Shown piece by piece: positions 9,697-20,303 of a stretch of DNA of 58,856 bases. Under the pieces are notes generated by a model, which did no database searches, had not been told where the DNA came from, and was given only the letters and a program-made list of their open reading frames with translations. Within the stretch, counting starts at the first letter, position 1. Each line of letters starts with the position of its first letter. A program made the position numbers and the translations under genes. Source of the DNA: a bacterium (GTDB lineage: Bacteria > Calescibacteriota > Calescibacteriia > Calescibacteriales > Calescibacteriaceae); contig JAUQOU010000008.1 in the NCBI GenBank assembly GCA_030550715.1, positions 1 through 58,856 on the forward strand, given 5' to 3'.

Positions 9697-10446
9697 ATGA
9701 TAAGCTTAAAGAACAAAGTAGCAATAGTAACCGGTGGAGCATCAGGAATAGGAAGAGCTATATCAACATTATTTGTCCAACTTTCCGCAAAAGTCGTGAT
9801 AGCAGACATAAATGCAAGAGAGGGAGAAAAATTGTCAAAGGAGATAAACGCTCTATTTGAACATACAGATATAACCCAACTTGAAAGCGTAAGAGAAACT
9901 GCAAAAAAAGTGAAAGAAAAATTAGGGAAAATAGATGTTCTTGTAAACAGCGCTGGATGGGATGAGATAAAACCCTTTTTAGAAACTACGCCAGAATTTT
10001 GGGAAAAAGTAATATCTATAAACTTCAAGGGAGTGATAAATACTACGTATTGTGTTCTGCCCTATATGATAGAAGCGAAAAATGGTGTGATAATTAATAT
10101 ATCATCAGATGCAGGAAGAGTTGGAAGTAGCGGAGAAGCAGTGTATTCAGGTTGCAAAGCCGGAATAATAGGGTTCAGCAAAGCAATAGCAAGAGAGTAT
10201 GCAAAAGATGGGATAAGAGTAAATGTCATCTGTCCTGGACCAACCCGAACACCACTCCTTGAAAGCATTACGAAAGATAAATTGGGAGCAAAAATAATTT
10301 CAGCTATGGAAAAATATATACCTCTGGGGAGATTGGGAAGCCCAGAAGATATAGCGCCAGCAGTAGCATTTCTCGCATCAGATTATGCTTGTTATATAAC
10401 AGGTCAGGTTATAAGCATAAGCGGTGGGCTCACTATGGTCGGGTGA
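9697..10446 (+). CDS. SDR-family oxidoreductase, BadH-like (possible 2-hydroxycyclohexanecarboxyl-CoA dehydrogenase)
   Basis: VTGGASGIGRAI Rossmann motif; YSGCK catalytic motif; NSAGWDEIKPF and ISSDAGRVGSSGEAVYSGCKAG resemble BadH; 2 nt downstream of the BadI-like gene. Confidence 0.87.
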   Translation: MISLKNKVAIVTGGASGIGRAISTLFVQLSAKVVIADINAREGEKLSKEINALFEHTDITQLESVRETAKKVKEKLGKIDVLVNSAGWDEIKPFLETTPEFWEKVISINFKGVINTTYCVLPYMIEAKNGVIINISSDAGRVGSSGEAVYSGCKAGIIGFSKAIAREYAKDGIRVNVICPGPTRTPLLESITKDKLGAKIISAMEKYIPLGRLGSPEDIAPAVAFLASDYACYITGQVISISGGLTMVG

Positions 10447-10609
10447 TTTACTCACTCCTTTGAAAATGAAAAGGGAAGGAGAAGATGCAGATTTTTCCCC
10501 AAAATTCATCTCAAATCATTAAAATTATATATATCTAATTTATTAAGGTATCTATTTTTATTGACATAATATCTTATGATATAAAGCATTATAAAAGGAG
10601 GAAGAAAAA

Positions 10610-12679
10610 ATGGGAGAAAAGACAAAAGTAAAAGAAATAGAAAAAGAAAGAGAAGATTACTCAGCAGAAAAAATAAAAATCCTCAAAGACCTTGAAGCTG
10701 TCAGAAAAAGACCCGCAATGTACATCGGCTCAACGGGAATTCAAGGCCTACACCACCTTGTCTGGGAAATAGTAGATAACTCGGTTGATGAAGCTCTTGC
10801 CGGCTACTGCAACAAAATTATCGTCAGAATACTTGAAGATGGATCTTGTGAGGTGGAAGATAACGGCAGAGGTATCCCAATAGATATACACCCTGAAACA
10901 GGAACACCAGCACTTGAGGTTGTCTTCACAAAACTTCACGCAGGAGGTAAATTTGAAAAAGGAGTTTATAAGGTATCGGGAGGACTACACGGAGTCGGAG
11001 CGTCTGTTGTAAATGCACTATCAGAAGAGCTTGAAGTTTGGGTTAAAAGAGATGGAAAGCTTGCCTATCAAAAATTTAAAAGAGGAAAACCTGTCACACC
11101 GATGAAAATAAAACAGGAAAGCGGAGTTGAAGAAACAGGAACAAGGGTCAGATTCAAACCCGACCCGGAAATATTTGAAACAACAGAATTTTCATATGAC
11201 ATAATAAGAGAAAGAATGAAAGAAATATCTCACATAATCCCTGGGTTAAAAATAATACTTCACGACAAAAGACAAGATAAAAAAGAAACTTTCTTTTCAG
11301 AGTCCGGAATTTCTGAACTTGTCAGAGATTTATCTGAAAACTCAAATGTCCTTTTCAAAAACCCAATATACATAGAGGGGGAAAAAGAAAACATAAAACT
11401 TTCAGCAGCTCTTCTTTACAGGGAAGAAAGAGAAGAAATTCTTCTCTCTTTCGCAAACACAATAAGGACCGTAGATGGTGGGACACATGTGACGGGCTTT
11501 AAAACAGCTCTATCAAAAGCAATAAACCAGTTCGCATCAAAAATCCTCAAAAAAGATGTTCTTTTCTCAGGAGAAGATATAAGGGAGGGGTTGGTATGTG
11601 TTATTTCTGTTTTCCTGCCAGACCCACAGTTTGAGGGGCAAACAAAATCAAAGTTGGGGAATACGAAGGTAAAAAGCATCGTTGAATCGCTCGCCTATGA
11701 AAAACTTGTCAAGCACTTTGAAGAAAATCCAAAGATAATAGAAGGAATTGTAAAGAGAGTATGGGAAACGCATCTTGAAAAGGAAGCAGAGAAAAAAGCA
11801 AGAGACCTTATCAGAAAAAGAGCAAGGGAAGAGGTGATTTTACCCGGAAAGCTTGCAGATTGCCAGCTGAAAGACCCTGAAAAAACAGAAATATTCATCG
11901 TAGAGGGAGAGAGCGCAGGAGGAAGCGCAAAACAAGCAAGAGATAGAAGATTCCAAGCTATCTTACCACTCAGAGGAAAAATCCTCAATGTTGAAAAAGC
12001 TTCCCTGATAAAGATGCTAAATCACGAAGAAATACAGGCGATCGTCTCTGCTCTCGGTTGTGGAATAGGCAAAGAATGCTCACCAGAAAAACTCAGATAC
12101 CACAAAATAATCCTCCTTTCAGACGCAGATATTGATGGCTCACACATAAAAACACTCATTCTCACATTCTTCTGGCGCTATATGCGACCTATTATAGAAA
12201 ACGGGCACGTCTTTATAGCTCAACCACCACTTTACAGAGTGAGAGAAAAAACTCAAGATATATACCTCAAAGACGATAGAGAACTCAAAGAGTTTATAAT
12301 AAAAAGAGGTCTCAAAAAAATCCTGAAAGATGATAGCAAAAATCAAAATGAAATAGATAGCATAGTAAAAGCCATACTGAAAGATAAAAAAGAAGAACTC
12401 AAAAAATTTTTCAAGGACCCCGAAGAAATTATAAAATCAGCAGAGGAGAAAGGTAAAGAAAACCTCATAATCCAGAGGTTCAAAGGGTTGGGAGAGATGA
12501 ACCCATCTCAGCTCTGGGAGACGACGATGAACCCTGCAACAAGAGTTCTCAAAAAAATCACTGTAAAAGATGCCGAGGAAGCAGATGAGCTTTTTTCAAT
12601 TCTTATGGGAGAAAAAGTTGAACCGAGAAGAGAATTTATAATCAAGCACGCTCTTGAAACAGAAACACTTGATATATAA
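10610..12679 (+). CDS. gyrB: DNA gyrase subunit B
   Basis: AVRKRPAMYIGSTG, HHLVWEIVDNSVDEA, GGLHGVGASVVNALS, EGESAGGSAKQARDR, LSDADIDGSHI; SD aaaggagga. Confidence 0.98.
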   Translation: MGEKTKVKEIEKEREDYSAEKIKILKDLEAVRKRPAMYIGSTGIQGLHHLVWEIVDNSVDEALAGYCNKIIVRILEDGSCEVEDNGRGIPIDIHPETGTPALEVVFTKLHAGGKFEKGVYKVSGGLHGVGASVVNALSEELEVWVKRDGKLAYQKFKRGKPVTPMKIKQESGVEETGTRVRFKPDPEIFETTEFSYDIIRERMKEISHIIPGLKIILHDKRQDKKETFFSESGISELVRDLSENSNVLFKNPIYIEGEKENIKLSAALLYREEREEILLSFANTIRTVDGGTHVTGFKTALSKAINQFASKILKKDVLFSGEDIREGLVCVISVFLPDPQFEGQTKSKLGNTKVKSIVESLAYEKLVKHFEENPKIIEGIVKRVWETHLEKEAEKKARDLIRKRAREEVILPGKLADCQLKDPEKTEIFIVEGESAGGSAKQARDRRFQAILPLRGKILNVEKASLIKMLNHEEIQAIVSALGCGIGKECSPEKLRYHKIILLSDADIDGSHIKTLILTFFWRYMRPIIENGHVFIAQPPLYRVREKTQDIYLKDDRELKEFIIKRGLKKILKDDSKNQNEIDSIVKAILKDKKEELKKFFKDPEEIIKSAEEKGKENLIIQRFKGLGEMNPSQLWETTMNPATRVLKKITVKDAEEADELFSILMGEKVEPRREFIIKHALETETLDI

Positions 12680-12691
12680 AACTTTTTCTTC

Positions 12692-13939
12692 TCACTCCCT
12701 TATATGCCCGTCTCCGAATAGTATCCATTTTAGAGTAGTTAGACCTTCAAGTCCCATAGGTCCGTATGCGTGAATTTTCGTTGTTGAAATTCCGACTTCT
12801 GCTCCGAGCCCGTACTCATATCCATCTGCAAGACGAGTTGAGGCATTAACCATAACAGAAGACGAGTCAACCTCCTTTATGAACTTCATAGCGTTGCTGT
12901 AATTTTCTGTTATGATTGACTCTGTATGTGAGGAGCCGTATTTCCTTATGTGTTCTATCGCTTCATCAATAGAATTAACAACTCTGACTGCAAGAATGAG
13001 ATCAAGGTATTCAGCGTACCAGTCATCTTCAGTAGCCGGTTTAGCGTATGGGAGAATCTTTCTTGTTATTTCGCATCCCCTGATCTCAACCCCGTTTTCT
13101 CTGAAAATCTCTCCCATTTTCGGCAGGAATTTTTCAGCTATGTTCTTGTGGACAAGAAGCGTTTCCATAGCGTTGCATACAGAAGGTCTTTGAACCTTTG
13201 CGTTCAGACAAATCTTATATGCTTTCTCTAAATCAGCGTATTCATCAACAAAAATATGGCAGACGCCCTTGTAATGTTTGAGAACTGGCACACGAGAGTT
13301 TTCAGAAACAGCTCTTATAAGCTTTTCTCCCCCACGCGGGATCACAAGGTCTATCATTTCTTCTAGTTTTATAAGCTCAAGAACAAATTCATACGATGGG
13401 TTATCTACAAAGACCACAACATCTGGATTTATACCTTCGCTTGCTATTGCCTCTCTGATGATTTTTGCGAGAGCTGAATTTGTTCTTATGGCTTCTGATC
13501 CACCTCTTAAAATCACTGCATTTCCGGATTTTATGCAAAGCCCTGCTATATCAACTGTTACATTTGGTCTTGCCTCATAGATAGCGAAAACGACGCCGAG
13601 CGGTATTCTCATGCGTCCAACGAGCATTCCGTTAGGTCTCCTTCTCATCTCAACTATTTCACCAACAGGGTCGGGTAATTTGATTATCTCCTCCACTGAG
13701 TTTATGAGCCCCTTTATTCTTTTTTCGTCAAGCTTGAGTCTATCTAACAGAGCTTTTGATATACCGTTTTTTTCCGCATTTTCAAGATCTTGCTTATTTG
13801 CATAAATTATCTCATCTTTTTTGCTTTCAAGAAGTTGAGAAATTTTTGAGAGTATCTTGTTTTTAGTAATTGTGTCTGCTCTTGCAATTTCAGATTTTGC
13901 TTTCCTCGCTCTTCCTGCTATCTCTAATGCCAAACTCAT
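12692..13939 (-). CDS. proA: Gamma-glutamyl phosphate reductase
   Basis: LGVVFAIYEARPNVTVDIAGLCIKSGNAVILRGGSEA, VCNAMETLLVHK, STTKIHAYGPMGLEGLT; internal Met chosen as start (MSLALEIAGRARKAKSEIA). Confidence 0.96.
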   Translation of the reverse strand: MSLALEIAGRARKAKSEIARADTITKNKILSKISQLLESKKDEIIYANKQDLENAEKNGISKALLDRLKLDEKRIKGLINSVEEIIKLPDPVGEIVEMRRRPNGMLVGRMRIPLGVVFAIYEARPNVTVDIAGLCIKSGNAVILRGGSEAIRTNSALAKIIREAIASEGINPDVVVFVDNPSYEFVLELIKLEEMIDLVIPRGGEKLIRAVSENSRVPVLKHYKGVCHIFVDEYADLEKAYKICLNAKVQRPSVCNAMETLLVHKNIAEKFLPKMGEIFRENGVEIRGCEITRKILPYAKPATEDDWYAEYLDLILAVRVVNSIDEAIEHIRKYGSSHTESIITENYSNAMKFIKEVDSSSVMVNASTRLADGYEYGLGAEVGISTTKIHAYGPMGLEGLTTLKWILFGDGHIRE

Positions 13940-13994
13940 AAAGAACCTTTTAAAGATTTTTACTGCTCTGAAAAAAATTTGCAAGAATAATTAT

Positions 13995-15293
13995 CTATGT
14001 GATTGAAAAAGCTTTATCGCGAGTTTTTGAATCAAGAGAAAACAAAAGCAAAACAGAAGAAATGAAGAAAAGAAAAGCAAGAGAAAATCCCAAAATATAA
14101 TTGAGCTTCAATCCAGCTAAAATGAACGCAAGAAAAGATAAAAAAACAGAGGAAAGATATATGAACAAAACTGCGCCACGATGACTTTTCAGAAGAAACA
14201 TCAACCTGTGATGGATATGGTCTTTCCCTGTAAAAGCAATCCAATCAGAGAAAGATTTTACAAAGCCGTACTTTATTCTGAAAATCGTTATCTGAATCAT
14301 ATCAAAAAGCAGGAACCACATAATCATCGCGGGGAGTAAGAAAGCTTTCCAGTATTCTCCACGAGAAGCCCAAGCGACATCTGCGGTAAGTGAAGCGAGA
14401 ACGAAACCGCAAAACTGTGCACCTATATCTCCGAGAAAAATCCAAGCGGGAAAAAAGTTGAAAAACAAAAATCCCAAAAGAGCTCCGCAAAGCGGTAAAG
14501 ATAGCAGAAAAACCTCCGGAGAGCCATTGAGGAGTGATATAATTGAAGAAGAGAGGGCTATTATTATTCCGAGACCGCTTGCAAGTCCGTCAAGTCCATC
14601 TATAAAGTTATATGCGTTTGTAAAACCTATAATCCATATCAGTGTCAAAACCTCGTTCAAACCTTTACCCCACTCTTCGCCGACCGGGAAAAGACGAAGA
14701 GATATTCCATTATCTATGACCCATATTGCAAGGAAAAACTGAGCAAGTAATCTGAGTTTTGCTGGAATACCGAAAATATCGTCAAGAAGTCCAACAAAAG
14801 CAATTATAGCACCTGATACCATGACTATCTTATATTTGTATGGGAAGGAGTTTTCGGAGAGAATTATCGCTCCCGCAAAAGCCAGAGCCACCGCTAAACC
14901 CCCTAACTTACCTACTTCTCCGAAGTGAATTTTTCTCGGGGAATCTGACCTATCTACTATGCCCAAAATGCGCGAAAGCTCAAGCATTGAAGGAGTAAAA
15001 ACCAAAGAGAGAATGAACGAAGATATAAGCAAAAATACGGTTTGTGGAACTCCGAATTTTTCCCAGAAAGAGTTCATAAAAAAAAGCAAGAAAAAGAGTA
15101 AGATAAAGCCCAGGGGGTTTTTCAGAAATAACCTGATTTTGTTCAGAAGCGGTGAAATTTTGAGATGGTTAATAAACTCTTCGTTTTCTGAACCTTCTTT
15201 TTTCAGAGAATCTTTTTTTTCTTTTTCTTCGCTAACGCTATCTTTTTTCTCTTCCGGTTCTTTATCTTTCTCTTGAAAAACAGCTATATTCAT
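13995..15293 (-). CDS. WecA/TagO/MraY-like undecaprenyl-phosphate glycosyl-1-phosphate transferase with charged N-terminal extension
   Basis: GIVDRSDSPRKIHFGEVGKLGG, GLLDDIFGI, NAYNFIDGLDGLASGLG, FLGDIGAQF, HIHHRL; multiple TM segments. Confidence 0.93.
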   Translation of the reverse strand: MNIAVFQEKDKEPEEKKDSVSEEKEKKDSLKKEGSENEEFINHLKISPLLNKIRLFLKNPLGFILLFFLLFFMNSFWEKFGVPQTVFLLISSFILSLVFTPSMLELSRILGIVDRSDSPRKIHFGEVGKLGGLAVALAFAGAIILSENSFPYKYKIVMVSGAIIAFVGLLDDIFGIPAKLRLLAQFFLAIWVIDNGISLRLFPVGEEWGKGLNEVLTLIWIIGFTNAYNFIDGLDGLASGLGIIIALSSSIISLLNGSPEVFLLSLPLCGALLGFLFFNFFPAWIFLGDIGAQFCGFVLASLTADVAWASRGEYWKAFLLPAMIMWFLLFDMIQITIFRIKYGFVKSFSDWIAFTGKDHIHHRLMFLLKSHRGAVLFIYLSSVFLSFLAFILAGLKLNYILGFSLAFLFFISSVLLLFSLDSKTRDKAFSIT

Positions 15294-15315
15294 TCCATAT
15301 TTCCTCCGATTTTTT

Positions 15316-16005
15316 TCACTTTTCAGTAGGGTTATTCATTTTTTTATTTTTAAGCTTATCATTTGTTCCGTTGAGTATTTGGAGTATTTCAAGGAATTGG
15401 AATCTATACGGTTGGAATCCTTCCGCGTATCCGCATCTTGCTTGAATTCCTCTGAAAGTAGCTGTACTTTTTGCAACCCGAATTATATCAAGGTCAGATA
15501 TATTGACTTTATCTACCTGCGAAGCGTGGGCTAAAAGAAGTTTCATTTTTTCTTCAAGCACATCTGTTATATCTGTGAAGACATCTGGCTTGAAGCTCGC
15601 AGATGTACTTGGCACCTCATAAAAAAGAACATTTCTTGAATACCTTGTTGCAGTTATAGTAGATTTTGAAAGAGCGTAGTGATCTTGATGGGTATCTTCA
15701 TAAAAATTCACAAATATTATAGATGGCTGGACTTTATTTATGACTTCTTCTATTTTGATTATAAGTTCTCGGGAGTAAGATAGGAATGTATCTTTGAACC
15801 TTCCGAAGATGATTTCTGCTTTTAAAATCTCTGCTGATTTTGTAGCTTCTTTCATTCTGACTTCGGGGTCTCCGCCGTACTCACCCGAAGTAGCGACGAA
15901 CAAAAATATTTTTGCTCCAAGGTCTCTCAATTTCAAGAGAGTGCCACCGCATCCGAACTCTATGTCATCTGGATGAGCTCCTATCGCAAGGACACTCAGC
16001 GACAT
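15316..16005 (-). CDS. PIG-L/LmbE family deacetylase
   Basis: AIGAHPDDIEFGCGGTL; later DTHQDHYALSK; family-typical length. Confidence 0.93.
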   Translation of the reverse strand: MSLSVLAIGAHPDDIEFGCGGTLLKLRDLGAKIFLFVATSGEYGGDPEVRMKEATKSAEILKAEIIFGRFKDTFLSYSRELIIKIEEVINKVQPSIIFVNFYEDTHQDHYALSKSTITATRYSRNVLFYEVPSTSASFKPDVFTDITDVLEEKMKLLLAHASQVDKVNISDLDIIRVAKSTATFRGIQARCGYAEGFQPYRFQFLEILQILNGTNDKLKNKKMNNPTEK

Positions 16006-16233
16006 CTTTCCCCTACCCCTTTAACCAATCCAGATTAAAATTTTATTTTAAAAATCCTTCTTAAAATAAACCTTAACAATATTAAACTTTAAATTAAAAG
16101 CTGAAAATAATAGAAAAGCTAAAAATTTTTTGCTTTTTCCTTGAAAATTTTAGCAATAATTTATGAAAATAGAAAAATCTGAAAATCAACTAAATAGCAA
16201 AACTTATTTATTTGATACTCCAAAACCGGTGCA

Positions 16234-19200
16234 TTATCGGTCCTCAACATATATGTACTTCAAAAGTGGGGGAATTACAAGAAGTATGAGCAATCCCGAT
16301 ATGAACATACCACCCACGACCACCACCGCCAGAGGTTTTTGTATCTGACTTCCAACACCTTTTGATAGAGTTGTAGGTAAAAGACCCAAAGAAGCGGTAA
16401 AACTGCTCAAAAGAACCGCTCTGAATTTTTCTGATGCAGACCTCTTTGCAGATTCCTCGGGAGAAAGCCCATTCAATATATGTTCTTTATATGCTGACAT
16501 CATAAAAGATATGTTCAGAATAGATACACCAATTATAGAAACGAAACCAACCATTGCTGATAAACTCAAAGGGAAGCCGGCAACGAATAAACTTATAGCA
16601 CCACCGAAAAGAGAAAAAAGAATTCCACTCATAGCAATCAGTGTGTTCTTAACAGAGCGGTTAAGTATATATAAAAATGTGAAGAGAGCGACAATTGATA
16701 AACTTCCGGAAAAGGAAAGGCGTCTTAGGGCTTCAACAAGGCTTTTGAACTGCCCACTCCACTCCATAAAATATCCTTCGGGAAGTTCTATATCTTTTAC
16801 TTCTTCTTGCGCCTTCTTGACTGTACCTGCAAGGTCCTTTGAAACTACCGAGAACTTTATAGGTATATACCTCTTGTAGTTTTCTCTATATATAAATGAA
16901 GCTCCGGTGCTAAAATATATTTTTGCCAGAGAAGAAAGATTTACATAAGAACCATTAGAAAGAACGACAGGAATCTCCCCTATCTTTGAAGGGTTTTGCC
17001 TTAAATCTTCTGGAAGGATAACCAAAAGAGAAAATCTTTTATCACCTTCTATCACTTGCGTTGCCTCCTTTCCTCCAAGCGCAGCAGAAACAGTATCCAT
17101 AAGCTGTTCCACACTAAGTCCGTAGGCAGAAAGCGCATCTCTATCTGCCTCTATTACTAGGTTCGGCTGTCCTATCTCTCTGAAAACCCCAACATCTTCA
17201 ATTCCCTTTACTTTCTTTATTCTTTCTTCTACCTGATTAGCTAATTTATCTAAATTGAAAAGGTCATCTCCAAAGATTTTGACAGCGTTCTCTCCTTTAA
17301 CTCCTGTTATAACTTCCTCAAGATTATCTTGAATATATTGAGATATGTTTATATCAACGTGAGGAAAAATCTCTCTTATCTTTTGTCTTATAGCTTTTTC
17401 CAATTCTTTTTTATCTTTAAATCTTTTCCACTGTGAGTATGGTTTTAGGTCAACAAAGTATTCTGTGTTAAAAGGTCCTGTCGGGTCTGTTCCATCTTCC
17501 GGTCTTCCCACTTTGAAATTAACAGTTTTTACTTCTGGGAAAGTCAAAAGAATATCTCTAACTTTCTTTGCATTTTCATATGCAGAGGATAGAGAAATAG
17601 AGTATGGGAATATGATACGCATATATATGTTGCCTTCATCCATTTTTGGTATGAACTCAAGACCGAGATTTTTAAGTATAAGCAAACTCAAAACCGCTAA
17701 TGCAGAAAGTTGTAAAACCACCCACCTACCCTTTACTTTGACGAGTTTATTCAAAAATCTGTTGTATAGTTTTTCTGAAATTTTCACAAGAAGTGTTTCT
17801 TCTTTTTTTGGCTTTACAAAAAGCATAAGAGCAGAGACCAGAAATGTAAAAGTTAAAGCTATGCAGGCGCCTATGGCGTAAAGATATGTCTTAACCATAG
17901 GAGCAAATATTCTTTTTTCTGCTCCCTCCATAAGGAACACGGGAATAAAGCTTATACCTAAAAGAATTATAGACAGAACAAGAAGTCCCCCTACCTCCTG
18001 AGTAGATTGAACAAGAGCTCGCTTACCTGGACCGTATGACCTTGTGTTTCTGAAATAATTTTCTACAAAGAGAAGGGAAATATCAGCAATTATTCCAAAG
18101 TCTATGGCAGCTATGGAAAGGAAGTTGACAGATTCACCTCGCACAGCCATAATCCCCAACGCTATAATCAACGACATAGGAACAATAAGTCCCACAAAAA
18201 AAGCTGTTTTTATATCCCCGAGAAACAAAAAGATAGAGAAAAGAACCAGGGTTATACCTAAAAGTGCTATTTCAGATACTTTGTGAATAACTGTATCTAC
18301 AAGCTTTCCTCTTTCGTAAAAAGGAACTATTTTTACATCTTTTGGAAGTATATGAGAGTTTAGCTCTTTTACTTTTTCTTTTATAGACCTTATAGAAGGT
18401 ATGCTTTTTGCATCTCTGCGCAGAACTACGACTCCCATTACTATATCGTCATCTCTGTTCAAACCCACTATTCCAGTTCTCGGCACATTATCAATGCGGA
18501 CTTCTCCTATATCTCTTATGAGAACAGGAGTTCCGTTCTTATAAGCTACAACAACGTTTTCTATATCTTTGAGATTTCTTATAAGCCCGAGCCCTCTTAT
18601 GAGGAAGTATTGAGAACCGAAATCTATGGCTCTTCCTCCGGCATTCACATTAGAGTTTGAAAGCGCATCTATTATGTTTGAAAGAGATATCCTGTACTTT
18701 ATGAGATTTTCCGGCTTCACCTCAACCACGTATGCCTTTATAAATCCTCCGTAGCTTGGGACATCCTCAACACCTTCGGCAGTCCTGAGGTACCTTGCAA
18801 TCACCCAATCCTGAATTGTTCTGAGTTCCATAAGGTCTCTGTTACCCACCACGGCATACCGCATCACCTCTCCAATAGGATTAGGTATTATTCTGGGGGA
18901 CGCGTTATCTGGCAAGCTCACAATAGATATCCTGTTTATCACCTCCTGTCTTGCTTGCATGTAAGAGACATCATAAGAGAAAGTGCATTTTATGTCAGAA
19001 AGTCCGTAGAGCGATATAGAGTTTATTCTGCGGAGACCTCTCATACCTGCAAGTGCTATCTCCAACGGAATTGTTATCTGCCTTTCCACCTCTTCTGCTG
19101 ACCTACCGGGATATAAAGTCACTATCTCTATCACCGGGGGTGAAGGGTCCGGAAAAGCTTCAACATTTAGATTTCTTAAAAAAAGTGCACAGGAGACAGA

Positions 19201-19266
19201 AAAAGCTATACCGAAAATCAAAAATAACAAAGCATTATCAGATACAAAAATAACCCACCTTTTCAT
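16234..19266 (-). CDS. CusA/CzcA-type heavy-metal RND efflux permease
   Basis: 1010 aa; AAIDFGIIADISLLFVEN, GRPEDGTDPTGPFNTEYFVDLKPYSQW; ATGA overlap with the upstream adaptor gene. Confidence 0.95.
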   Translation of the reverse strand: MKRWVIFVSDNALLFLIFGIAFSVSCALFLRNLNVEAFPDPSPPVIEIVTLYPGRSAEEVERQITIPLEIALAGMRGLRRINSISLYGLSDIKCTFSYDVSYMQARQEVINRISIVSLPDNASPRIIPNPIGEVMRYAVVGNRDLMELRTIQDWVIARYLRTAEGVEDVPSYGGFIKAYVVEVKPENLIKYRISLSNIIDALSNSNVNAGGRAIDFGSQYFLIRGLGLIRNLKDIENVVVAYKNGTPVLIRDIGEVRIDNVPRTGIVGLNRDDDIVMGVVVLRRDAKSIPSIRSIKEKVKELNSHILPKDVKIVPFYERGKLVDTVIHKVSEIALLGITLVLFSIFLFLGDIKTAFFVGLIVPMSLIIALGIMAVRGESVNFLSIAAIDFGIIADISLLFVENYFRNTRSYGPGKRALVQSTQEVGGLLVLSIILLGISFIPVFLMEGAEKRIFAPMVKTYLYAIGACIALTFTFLVSALMLFVKPKKEETLLVKISEKLYNRFLNKLVKVKGRWVVLQLSALAVLSLLILKNLGLEFIPKMDEGNIYMRIIFPYSISLSSAYENAKKVRDILLTFPEVKTVNFKVGRPEDGTDPTGPFNTEYFVDLKPYSQWKRFKDKKELEKAIRQKIREIFPHVDINISQYIQDNLEEVITGVKGENAVKIFGDDLFNLDKLANQVEERIKKVKGIEDVGVFREIGQPNLVIEADRDALSAYGLSVEQLMDTVSAALGGKEATQVIEGDKRFSLLVILPEDLRQNPSKIGEIPVVLSNGSYVNLSSLAKIYFSTGASFIYRENYKRYIPIKFSVVSKDLAGTVKKAQEEVKDIELPEGYFMEWSGQFKSLVEALRRLSFSGSLSIVALFTFLYILNRSVKNTLIAMSGILFSLFGGAISLFVAGFPLSLSAMVGFVSIIGVSILNISFMMSAYKEHILNGLSPEESAKRSASEKFRAVLLSSFTASLGLLPTTLSKGVGSQIQKPLAVVVVGGMFISGLLILLVIPPLLKYIYVEDR

Positions 19267-20303
19267 GGTGATACCTCCAGAATAGGATTGGAAATCACCT
19301 TTTGTCCTTCCTGAATACCAAGGAGAGCAACTCTTCCATCTTCTAACTCTTTTACGAAATTCACCTCCTTCTTTTCAACTTTACCATCTTCAAGAAGGAA
19401 AACATAGAACTTACCATTTTGATAAAGCAAAGCTCTCCTTGGAATTACCGCATAACGTTCCTCACCCACAAGTATATTCACATTGAAAAACATGTTTATT
19501 TTGAATGGCTCTTTCTCCGAAGGTTCTATATAAACCTTTGCTCTATGGGTTTCAGGATCCAGAACATCACTCACGTACTTGACTTTTCCCTCAAACTTTC
19601 TCTGCGGATATGTGCTCACAAAAAAATCTACCTTGTCTCCTACCTTTATCTTTGGCAGGTCTCTATCAGCAATAAGAGCGGTAATGACAATTTTCAGTGG
19701 ATTCACTATGCTTAAAATTTCAGTCGCCTGATCTACCGGGTCACCTACATGAGCGAGTATCTGATAGACAACTCCATCTATTGGTGATATAATATTGCTT
19801 ATGCCCATACCACCGCCAAGTATTTTGAGTCTCTCCTCAACACCTCTTAGCTGAGCTTTTATGACCTCGTAGCTGGTTTCTGCCTCAATAAGCTCACTCT
19901 TTGGTATAGCTCCCACCTCATAAAGTTCTCTTTTGATTTTGAGAAGCTTTTCTGCTTGGGATAGTTGTGCTGAGAGAGAGAGTTTTTGAGCGTATAAATC
20001 AGTAGTATCTGGTGCCTTTACCACAGCAAGAATCTGTCCTGCTCTTACACGTTCTCCCACACGAACCTTTATACTTTGAAGAGTTCCTGGAGTGCGTGAA
20101 GTCACCTTAACTATGCCCTCTTTATCTGGCTGGACAAATCCCGTTGCTTCTACGAAATCTGGTATATCTTCAAATACCACTTTTTCTACCTGAATTTCCT
20201 GAGGTTTTTCTTTTTTGCTTACTTTCTCTCCACCCCCAGTAGAGCATGAGAAGATGATAAAAGAAAAGAACAAAATCATTATGAGTTTAGTTTTCATAAT
20301 CAT
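19263..20303 (-). CDS. RND efflux periplasmic adaptor, lipoprotein
   Basis: Lipobox FSCSTGG; VTSRTPGTLQSIKVRVGERVRAGQILAVV barrel-sandwich hybrid; SPIDGVVYQILAHVGDPV. Confidence 0.93.
   Translation of the reverse strand: MIMKTKLIMILFFSFIIFSCSTGGGEKVSKKEKPQEIQVEKVVFEDIPDFVEATGFVQPDKEGIVKVTSRTPGTLQSIKVRVGERVRAGQILAVVKAPDTTDLYAQKLSLSAQLSQAEKLLKIKRELYEVGAIPKSELIEAETSYEVIKAQLRGVEERLKILGGGMGISNIISPIDGVVYQILAHVGDPVDQATEILSIVNPLKIVITALIADRDLPKIKVGDKVDFFVSTYPQRKFEGKVKYVSDVLDPETHRAKVYIEPSEKEPFKINMFFNVNILVGEERYAVIPRRALLYQNGKFYVFLLEDGKVEKKEVNFVKELEDGRVALLGIQEGQKVISNPILEVSP

Noticed and set aside
10561-10592. TTGACA upstream of gyrB as a canonical promoter
   Set aside because: The good -10 match TATAAA lies at 13-nt spacing and the 17-nt position reads AAGCAT, so spacing is not convincing.
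16006-16233. AT-rich gap between the PIG-L gene and the RND operon as a hidden gene or regulatory RNA
   Set aside because: Only a spurious 61-aa ORF running into the RND gene; no conserved RNA structure or tRNA features seen.
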